NCBI GenBank assembly: GCA_035299025.1
Contig: DATGXK010000015.1
Coordinates: 26,012 to 90,011 of the forward strand
Reading direction: 5' to 3'
Source: Leadbetterella sp035299025
Lineage (GTDB): Bacteria; Bacteroidota; Bacteroidia; Cytophagales; Spirosomataceae
DNA length: 64,000 nucleotides
Shown: positions 57,734 through 64,000 of the stretch, in pieces
Layout: each line of letters opens with the position of its first letter
Numbering within the stretch: the first letter of the stretch is position 1
Notes under the pieces: generated by a model
Seen by the model: only the letters and a program-made list of their open reading frames with translations
What the model was told of the DNA's origin: nothing
Database searches by the model: none
Program-made: the position numbers and the translations under genes

Positions 57734-60190
57734 TCAAAAACTCCAAGTATTGCGGTTTTGATTATAGGGTTCTATAGAAAATTTGATGCCGTTTCTGATA
57801 CCGAATTCATTGGATTGAGCTATGACATAGTAAGAGCCCAAACGGATGCGTTCACGGCCGATTTTAAAAATTCTATTAAATCCAAAATACACTTCGGAAT
57901 ACTGATATTTTCTTTCAGGAACATACAAAAAGCCTGCTCCAGCCATTTCCCTGATACCCGTTTTGTTCAAAAGCGGCACTTTCGAAGTAAAAAAGCCATT
58001 GAATTGATGCACGTAGTGTGACTCAAAATACCAATCGAAAGTGGGAAAAGTCTTTGGAATAAGTTGATAAGTATAGATGGCAGGCGAGAAAAAGTATCTA
58101 TCGCCACCACGCTGATAACGGTAGTCCATCACTGACATGCGTGTGGTGTCTAGAAACTTCCCAACATTTATTCTATACTCCGAGGTGCCAATGGTACCAA
58201 TATTAAATGTCTGATGAACAGCACCAGCAATTTGTGTGTAATTACTGGTAATTTTACCAGACATAGGCCAGGCCTTTTCAAAATTAAAACTAAAAGTAGG
58301 AAATTTGGAGCCCAAAATTTGCTTTTGGTTGGGTTCACGCAGAAATAACTGCCTTGGCGTGTATTCTATTCCAAAATTAGTTTTGTAAACGTGCGTAGTA
58401 GGGAAAGTCTGAAGCGTATTATTGGTAAAAATTTTATCGCCAAAAGCGGCGAATTTATAATTCGAGAGATCGCTGCGAATTTCATATAAAAGATTGGAGT
58501 TCAAATAAAACCCATTAAAGACTTCCGTTCTGTGCCTGATGTCTATGAATCGATTCTGATAAAAATTGCTTCTACGGGCAATATCACTGATTGTGGCAGA
58601 ACCATTTATCACATTAAAACCCGAACCTACACGAAGATTTACACTTGAATTTCGAATAGGATTATAGAAATAGTTGAAGTTTATCTGGCCCTTCAAATCT
58701 TGATTCCTAAAACCGTAGGTGAGGTTTGTATTAGTAGAGAATTGTTTCCGATTTTCGTACCGTTTATAATACGCCACGCCGTATCTAACACGCCAACCCC
58801 CGATGGCCAAAGGATCAAGAAAACCCAGTGCTGGATCAAAAAACCATGTATGCTTTTTGGCTCTATTAATATGACCTATACCTAAATAAATGATTTTCGG
58901 AACAGTGATTTTGTTGTAAATCTTATCGATGGAATCCAAATAAACCTTAGAGTTCATCAAAATTTCCAGTCGTTCTTTTTCTTTGACCACTTTTTGCTCG
59001 TCTTTGCTCAATGGTTGGGGACGAATACTCTCCCAATAAGTAGAATCTCGTTTGTAGGCATTTTCGGTAGTTACACCCACTTCAGCACCGAAGAATCGCT
59101 TTGGCAATACTAAGTCAAATTTGAAGTCAGATTGTAAAACTTCGGTCTTACCGCTTTTCTTGGATGAACCTTCTTTTAATGTCCATTCGTAAGTCGTTTT
59201 TACTGGCATCCAACGGCTTTCTATTTTCTCAAATTCTTGCTTAAAACCAAATTCATCATATCGAAGCAAGGCCCTTTTGGTCAATTGCAAATCCACATTT
59301 TTGAGCACCCATTCGTCTTCAATCACCTCAATTGTGCCTTCATAAAGAGCGTTTCCCAAAGACCTTGGAGTAACTTTTATTTGATAAATCTTTTGATTTC
59401 CTTCGAAATAATACTTCAAAAGTTGGAATTTATAATTGAGAAAAGTCAAATCGCTCAGAAACGAAACGATGTCATTGTCTCCAATTTTAGCTATTTTTTG
59501 ATGATTTTTATACAAATCAAATTCTCCATCCGTCACCGATTTATAAAAAAGTGTACTTTGATCTCCAATCCTTTTTACCGCCTCTTTTTCTTCCTTTTGC
59601 TGCCCGACGGCATTTTGATGACGCAGAAGTGAGCACTCGAAAATGTTCAAATTTGGAATCGAATCTTTGGGTACTGGTTTTTTATCCAAAGCCTCAGAAA
59701 GTTTGTCATCCTCATTATTTTCCTTCTTTTTTACGGGCTTTCTGTCTACTTTCTCAACAGCTTTTATGTAAACTTTGCTCTGAAAATTCTGATATTGGTT
59801 CAACACATTTGTCTTGTTATCTATCAAGTGCTTTATCACTTCATAAGAATAATCCTTCTTCTTGACTTTCACCACCAACTCGTCCAGTTGTTTTTGGTCA
59901 ATTTTCAGAAAAATATTCTTTACCAAGTCTTTCTCCAAAACCACCTCGAAAATCTCGGTTTGATATCCCGTTGAAGAAACCGAAATTCTATTCAAACCTT
60001 CCAAAAGTTTGATTTCGTATTTTCCAAATTCGTCGGAATTGGTACCAACATTTGAGTTTACAGACCTGATAGTAGCTCCTAAAATAGGTTCGTTGGTTTC
60101 GGTCATCACATAACCACGCAGGAAATAGAAATCTTGACTCAGGCAGACAAACGGAAAAAATAAAAATGCTAAAAGGGATAGTTTCTTCAA
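57734..60190 (-). CDS. DUF5686 outer-membrane protein with carboxypeptidase-like regulatory domain
   Basis: An 818-residue exported protein (signal peptide MKKLSLLAFLFFPFVCLSQ). Residues of about 25-110 form a carboxypeptidase-regulatory-like beta sandwich (FLRGYVMTETNEPILGATIRSVNSNVGTNSDEFGKYEIKL), common at the front of TonB-linked and other surface proteins. The rest is DUF5686, ending in outer-membrane barrel strands (ERIRLGSYYVIAQSNEFGIRNGIKFSIEPYNQNRNTWSF). The Phe at the C-terminus fits assembly by the BAM machinery. The role is unknown. Its stop is next to the stop of the SdiA-like gene. Confidence 0.9.
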   Translation of the reverse strand: MKKLSLLAFLFFPFVCLSQDFYFLRGYVMTETNEPILGATIRSVNSNVGTNSDEFGKYEIKLLEGLNRISVSSTGYQTEIFEVVLEKDLVKNIFLKIDQKQLDELVVKVKKKDYSYEVIKHLIDNKTNVLNQYQNFQSKVYIKAVEKVDRKPVKKKENNEDDKLSEALDKKPVPKDSIPNLNIFECSLLRHQNAVGQQKEEKEAVKRIGDQSTLFYKSVTDGEFDLYKNHQKIAKIGDNDIVSFLSDLTFLNYKFQLLKYYFEGNQKIYQIKVTPRSLGNALYEGTIEVIEDEWVLKNVDLQLTKRALLRYDEFGFKQEFEKIESRWMPVKTTYEWTLKEGSSKKSGKTEVLQSDFKFDLVLPKRFFGAEVGVTTENAYKRDSTYWESIRPQPLSKDEQKVVKEKERLEILMNSKVYLDSIDKIYNKITVPKIIYLGIGHINRAKKHTWFFDPALGFLDPLAIGGWRVRYGVAYYKRYENRKQFSTNTNLTYGFRNQDLKGQINFNYFYNPIRNSSVNLRVGSGFNVINGSATISDIARRSNFYQNRFIDIRHRTEVFNGFYLNSNLLYEIRSDLSNYKFAAFGDKIFTNNTLQTFPTTHVYKTNFGIEYTPRQLFLREPNQKQILGSKFPTFSFNFEKAWPMSGKITSNYTQIAGAVHQTFNIGTIGTSEYRINVGKFLDTTRMSVMDYRYQRGGDRYFFSPAIYTYQLIPKTFPTFDWYFESHYVHQFNGFFTSKVPLLNKTGIREMAGAGFLYVPERKYQYSEVYFGFNRIFKIGRERIRLGSYYVIAQSNEFGIRNGIKFSIEPYNQNRNTWSF

Positions 60191-60256
60191 AAAATGGTCA
60201 TGAGTAATGGTTTTTAAACGACAAAAGTGGCCATTTAGTGTTTTGTAAAAAACGCA

Positions 60257-61348
60257 CTACCTCAAATTTACCACTTTCCCCGTTTTTGAAGACTTCACTG
60301 CAGCATCCAGAATTTCCATAGCCACCATGTTGATTTTCAAAGAGCCTAAATCGTTCTCAGGATTTATTTCTCCTCGCACCACTGCCGCAAAATAACTAAA
60401 AGCGTCATTCTTAGGATTAGACAAAGGTTTTGCATCAATTGTCCATTCTTTAGGAGCATTTCTTTCGCCCATTCTCACCTTCATTTGAGGTTCTCTATTG
60501 GCAAAAATATAACCCTTTTGACCATATATCTCAGTATCTTTTCTATCAAAAGGCCAGTTCCAAGATGCCTGAAAAATCCCTTGAGCTTTGGGGTATTGCA
60601 CCACTATGGTAGCTTCGTCATCTACTTTAGGATATACCGAAGGTTTATTAGTTTGGGCGGTCGCTGAAACCGAAATAGGCCTTTCGCCCTTCATCAACCA
60701 AGTCATAATGTCAGCACCATAACATCCAAAATCCATGATGGCTCCACCGCCGTTTTTTACAGGGTCGGTAAGCCAGCTCAAAAAAGCATTCGAGCAACCT
60801 ATCTCCTTAGGCCCGCTATGACCATCCATGATGACCACTTTCCGAATCTCGCCAATTTTAGCTTCAGTATTTATCATTTCAAAGGCCTGGTGATGACTTG
60901 CGTACCAAGTTGTTTCGTAATTGGTAATGATATTTATGCCATGCTTTTTAGCTAAATTTTCCATTTCCTTTGCGGCTTTCAGATTCACCGCCAGCGGCTT
61001 TTCTACCATTACATGTATTTTCAAAGGTGCACATTTCTGGACTGTTTCTAGATGTTCAATGGTACTTCTAAAATCACAAACGGCCTCAGGCTTGGCTTTT
61101 TGCACCATTTCCTCCAATGAAGAAAACCAAAGACTCTCGGGTAAATTTGCTTTTTTTAAGTAATTCAGAGCCAATTCTTTGTTGGGGTCTGCAAAACCCA
61201 CCAACTCCATTCCTTCATGTTTTGGAGTGTTCAAAATTTGCCAGACATGGTCGTGTGTCATGCCAACAATTCCCATTCTTACGGTTTTTTGGGCGAAAAC
61301 AATAGAAAAAGCAAAAGATAATAGAAGGGTAAATCTTATTTTTTTCAT
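60257..61348 (-). CDS. Gfo/Idh/MocA family oxidoreductase, exported
   Basis: A 363-residue NAD(P)-dependent oxidoreductase. I chose the Met at 61348 because MKKIRFTLLLSFAFSIVFAQ is a signal peptide; 15 codons upstream are open. The Rossmann motif is RMGIVGMTHDHVWQILN (Thr-His instead of a typical Gly-rich end), the catalytic-type motif is HVMVEKPLAVNLKAAKEMENLAKKHGI (EKP), and the C-terminal domain has GGAIMDFGCYGADIMTWLM. Exported members of this family in Bacteroidota act on glycosides or sugar acids; the substrate is unknown. A second such enzyme is at 36651-38693. Confidence 0.9.
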   Translation of the reverse strand: MKKIRFTLLLSFAFSIVFAQKTVRMGIVGMTHDHVWQILNTPKHEGMELVGFADPNKELALNYLKKANLPESLWFSSLEEMVQKAKPEAVCDFRSTIEHLETVQKCAPLKIHVMVEKPLAVNLKAAKEMENLAKKHGINIITNYETTWYASHHQAFEMINTEAKIGEIRKVVIMDGHSGPKEIGCSNAFLSWLTDPVKNGGGAIMDFGCYGADIMTWLMKGERPISVSATAQTNKPSVYPKVDDEATIVVQYPKAQGIFQASWNWPFDRKDTEIYGQKGYIFANREPQMKVRMGERNAPKEWTIDAKPLSNPKNDAFSYFAAVVRGEINPENDLGSLKINMVAMEILDAAVKSSKTGKVVNLR

Positions 61349-61415
61349 TTTTATAAAGGTTGAATATTTAAACTTACAAATACATTTTGACAAAACGAAT
61401 CATATTGAAAACTAA

Positions 61416-63707
61416 TCAGTTTAAATAATTCTTCGCTACTAAACTTGCCTTGTAAATACGTAATTCCTCCCAAGTGATGCTGTCGTCCAAAACAGCCTTG
61501 ATTTCTCCCAACGGAGTATTGGAATCAAAACTTTCGAAGGCAGTTCCAATTTCTGAGATTCTATCCGAACTCATCAAATCAAGGATGTCAATTCGTTTTT
61601 GCTCAACCAATTTTGCAAAATGGGTATAAATGGTACCAACAGAAAGAACTCTAGTTTTGGCAATTTCTTCAATCGTCATTTTCTTTTGCCAAAGCTCAAA
61701 AGTCTCCTCTGTGGTTGGCTTCTGATTGAGTTTTTTCTTGGGTTTTGGAGCTTCATAATACGAAACGTCATCCAATTCTTTTATTAGACTTTCGCTTTCT
61801 TCCGAAAATTTAGCCAAAGAATTATCCAGCATTTCCCGTTTGTAGCTTTTTTGGCTTTCGGTTATGAGATTTTCTTTCGTAATTTCAATTTGCATAAAAA
61901 TACAGTCAACAAACCGCTCAACTTTGAAAATTTGTAAAATCAGCGAAGTCAGATAGCTGTCCATTTCCATCAATTCTTCAAAATATGATTTCGAACGTTT
62001 GGATCTTTTTACCAATTGAATTCTCAGAAGCAAAGTCATGTGATGCTCTTTCAAAAGCGGCAAAAAGTACATTACGGCAGCATCAACTCGCTGTTTAATG
62101 TAAGCAAAATCAAAAGTTTGATTTTGAAAAGCAAAAATGAGTTGTTGGGTAAATTTCGCTGCCAATGCAGAAAGTTCCATTTGTTTGGCCAAATAGGCCT
62201 TTGCCCATTCTATTTCTTTTGCCTTAGATGTTTTGTCTAATTCATCCCGATAACCTACCACATGGTTTCTAACAACCTGCTCAAAATTAGTCCAGTTAAA
62301 ACTTTGCACTACATAATCTTTTACATAGACCAGCTTCTCTTGAGCCAAAGACTCTTTTATTTGCTCTTCATCTGCTTTATTATTAGCATACTGAATTACA
62401 TCATAACTTGACTGTATGCCATTCAAACGAATCGGTTCGGTCAAAACCATGCCTTCCAAAGATCTCAAACGTGAAAGAGCAACATACAGTTGCCCAGGAA
62501 CAAACACTTGCGACACATCCAAAATGGCCTTATCAAATGTTAATCCTTGACTTTTGTGAACCGTAATGGCCCAAGCCAACTTTATGGGATAATGCACAAA
62601 AGTGCCTAGCGTTTCTTCTTCTATTTCCTTCGTATTCTCATTTACAGAGTATCTGATATTCTTCCATTCATACTTTTCAACTTCTATAGTTCTATTTTCT
62701 TGAGGAAATCTTACGTGAATTTCGTTTTCTGAAATAGAGAAAACATAGCCCATTTTGCCGTTAAAATAATTTTTCTCCATACTCAAGTCATTCTTTACAA
62801 ACATCACCTGAGCACCTTTTTTGAGCTCTAATTTTTCTTCAAGAGGATAAATTCTCTCAGGAAATTCACCAGTGACCTCGGCAAAATATTTCAAAACTTT
62901 GCCCTCTAATTCCTCTAAAGCCTTTTTGTTGATTTCGTCGGCTTTGTGGTTATGTGTAGTAAGCGTAATAAAACCTCCATCAGGTGGAGCTACAAACTCA
63001 GGATTGAGGTTTTCGTTAAGTTTTATCTGGTCTTCTTGGGTGATCTGGTTATTTCGAAGGTTGTTCAAAATATCTATAAAAACCGGATCTTGTTGTCTAA
63101 AAATCTTGTCTAATTCAACATAAATAGGTGGATCTTTTAAAATAGCATGGGCATGAAAGAAAAACTTGCCCGAATAATACTTCTTTAGAACCGCCCATTC
63201 TTCATTTTTAATCACCGGCGGCAGCTGCATCAAATCTCCGATAAAAAGTACTTGTACACCACCAAAACTTTGCCTATTTCTACGAACTCGCTGAAGCATA
63301 TAATCCATGGCATCCAACACATCAGGCCGTAGCATACTCACTTCGTCAATAATCAGTAGCTGTAGCTCTTGAATCACATTTCGCTTAACTGTACTCATCC
63401 TAAAGTGACGAGTGAGCGATAGTTTTGTCTCGAATCGAACAGATTCAGAGAAATGCTCGGGGTCAATTTCTTCTGGAATAAAACCAGCAAAAGGTAATTG
63501 GAAAAGACTATGAATCGTAACCCCCTTAGCGTTAAGTGCAGCAATACCCGTAGGTGCAACAACTACAGTATTTTTGTACGTAGAACCAACAATATGATTG
63601 AGCAAAGTAGTTTTACCAGTACCCGCCTTCCCAGTCAAAAATATAGATTTCTGTGTTTGGTTTACAAAATTTATGACATTTTGGGCGATGGGTGAGATTT
63701 CGGTCAT
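61416..63707 (-). CDS. PIF1/RecD-like DNA helicase with C-terminal helix-turn-helix
   Basis: A 763-residue SF1B helicase. Walker A is TGKAGTGKTTLL (residues 25-36), Walker B is LLIIDEVSMLRPDVLDAMDYML, and helicase motifs include LFIGDLMQLPPV and AWAITVHKSQGLTFDKAILDVSQVFVPGQLYVALSRLRSLEGMVL (motif VI region). After the helicase core (to about residue 420) comes a long helical C-terminal part. It ends in a helix-turn-helix (TEETFELWQKKMTIEEIAKTRVLSVGTIYTHFAKLVEQKRIDIL) of the type found at the end of RecQ-like and PIF1-like proteins. TAATTTTG (63730-63737) and TATTTTTG (63743-63750) are possible -7 boxes on the minus strand. Confidence 0.9.
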   Translation of the reverse strand: MTEISPIAQNVINFVNQTQKSIFLTGKAGTGKTTLLNHIVGSTYKNTVVVAPTGIAALNAKGVTIHSLFQLPFAGFIPEEIDPEHFSESVRFETKLSLTRHFRMSTVKRNVIQELQLLIIDEVSMLRPDVLDAMDYMLQRVRRNRQSFGGVQVLFIGDLMQLPPVIKNEEWAVLKKYYSGKFFFHAHAILKDPPIYVELDKIFRQQDPVFIDILNNLRNNQITQEDQIKLNENLNPEFVAPPDGGFITLTTHNHKADEINKKALEELEGKVLKYFAEVTGEFPERIYPLEEKLELKKGAQVMFVKNDLSMEKNYFNGKMGYVFSISENEIHVRFPQENRTIEVEKYEWKNIRYSVNENTKEIEEETLGTFVHYPIKLAWAITVHKSQGLTFDKAILDVSQVFVPGQLYVALSRLRSLEGMVLTEPIRLNGIQSSYDVIQYANNKADEEQIKESLAQEKLVYVKDYVVQSFNWTNFEQVVRNHVVGYRDELDKTSKAKEIEWAKAYLAKQMELSALAAKFTQQLIFAFQNQTFDFAYIKQRVDAAVMYFLPLLKEHHMTLLLRIQLVKRSKRSKSYFEELMEMDSYLTSLILQIFKVERFVDCIFMQIEITKENLITESQKSYKREMLDNSLAKFSEESESLIKELDDVSYYEAPKPKKKLNQKPTTEETFELWQKKMTIEEIAKTRVLSVGTIYTHFAKLVEQKRIDILDLMSSDRISEIGTAFESFDSNTPLGEIKAVLDDSITWEELRIYKASLVAKNYLN

Positions 63708-63870
63708 TAATATCTAAGGAAAATTAGAGCAAAATTAAACCACAAAAATAACTTTAAATACGGAAGTAAATAGCGGGGAATATCTAAATTAAAAGTATCA
63801 ACCTAATGTGATCTTTCGACATATCAACTGCAATATATATATATATAGGATTACGAAATATTTTAAACGA
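63708..63870. other. Intergenic region between the helicase gene and the rrn terminator
   Basis: About 160 AT-rich bases with a run of alternating T and A near 63830-63847 and two -7-like boxes for the helicase. No open frame or RNA gene is seen. Confidence 0.4.
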
Positions 63871-63900
63871 AAAAAACCTCACTGTTTACACAATGAGGTT
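63871..63900 (-). terminator. Terminator of the rRNA operon
   Basis: On the minus strand AACCTCATT pairs with AGTGAGGTT (one G-U pair) across an 8-base loop, followed by a run of seven T. It begins about 17 bases after the 5S rRNA 3' end. Confidence 0.8.
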
Positions 63901-63916
63901 TAATTATAATAAAAAA

Positions 63917-64000
63917 CTGGCATCTACCTACTCTCCCGTAGCTAGCCGCCCGCGATTGATCCAAGTACCATCGGCGGTGCGGGTGGTGCGGCATACCGAC
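63917..64000 (-). rRNA. rrf: 5S ribosomal RNA, 3' part (runs off the window)
   Basis: The reverse strand contains GCCGATGGTACT, GGGAGAGTAGG and ends ATGCCAG, the conserved 3' part of bacterial 5S rRNA. About 84 bases of roughly 110 are inside the window. The 23S and 16S genes are expected beyond position 64000, with the operon read on the minus strand and ended by the hairpin at 63871-63900. Confidence 0.88.

Noticed and set aside
63825..63850. Alternating TA run as a possible repeat array or CRISPR
   Set aside because: It is a short simple-sequence run without spacers; no CRISPR array or cas gene is in the window.
1..64000. Prophage, insertion sequence or integrative element
   Set aside because: No transposase, integrase, phage structural gene or flanking repeats were seen; the gene content is ordinary chromosomal.

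Overview
The window is chromosomal DNA of a member of the Bacteroidota, most likely an aerobic Cytophagales bacterium (Spirosomataceae/Leadbetterella-Emticicia type; the genus is inference). Support comes from low GC content, signal peptides ending in A-Q, DUF1800/DUF1501 and DUF5686/DUF5916 proteins, a type IX secretion C-terminal domain, a YpdA-type bacillithiol reductase, LVIVD and DUF2911 proteins, and promoters of the Bacteroidota type (TTTG, about 19 bases, TAnnTTTG). The whole window reads as ordinary chromosome. I saw no transposase, integrase, prophage, tRNA or CRISPR array.

Layout. 1-6.7 kb: end of an ECF sigma factor, YciI-ribD, typA, ypdA, an acetyltransferase, a LolD/MacB-type ABC ATPase and a DUF2911 protein. 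6.7-16 kb: a D-2-hydroxyacid dehydrogenase, a GH95 fucosidase, the DUF1800-DUF1501 pair, a GH30 glycosidase and an internally duplicated membrane protein; three copies of one short palindrome lie between these genes. 16-24.6 kb: RNase R, a DUF5916 outer-membrane protein with an M28 peptidase, and a GH13 glycosidase. 24.7-25.9 kb: a tightly overlapping four-gene rhodanese operon with an ArsR-like operator over its promoter. 26.1-29.7 kb: a four-gene envelope operon containing a lipoprotein serpin. 29.7-34 kb: deoC, ispE and, divergently, a solitary rpsJ (ribosomal protein S10), then upp and an MFS transporter. 34-48.6 kb: sterol desaturase, SDR and ThuA/Gfo oxidoreductases, a BatA-like VWA protein with murQ, an M20 dipeptidase, a fused 2-oxoacid dehydrogenase E1, a DUF1573 protein, an ATP-grasp enzyme, a GreA-like protein and a polytopic membrane protein. 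48.8-55 kb: a Tat-exported sugar isomerase-like protein, a LacI-type regulator with its own operator, a metallopeptidase, prolyl oligopeptidase and aspartate kinase. 55.1-56.8 kb: a tripartite hipB-hipS-hipT toxin-antitoxin operon with operator repeats. 56.9-63.7 kb: an SdiA-regulated-like protein, DUF5686 protein, Gfo/Idh/MocA protein and a PIF1/RecD-like helicase. The window ends in the 3' part of a 5S rRNA gene on the minus strand, with the rrn terminator after it.

How the genes fit together. Much of the accessory content is polysaccharide and cell-surface metabolism: fucoside and galactan/glucan hydrolases, sugar oxidoreductases and isomerases, MurNAc-6-P etherase, secreted peptidases and a surface protease inhibitor. 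The least ordinary loci are the HipBST module whose toxin carries a CCHC zinc-finger-like N-terminus, the serpin operon, the rhodanese operon with its operator but no adjacent regulator, and the solitary S10 gene. Functions are inferred from sequence motifs read by eye; no database search was run.
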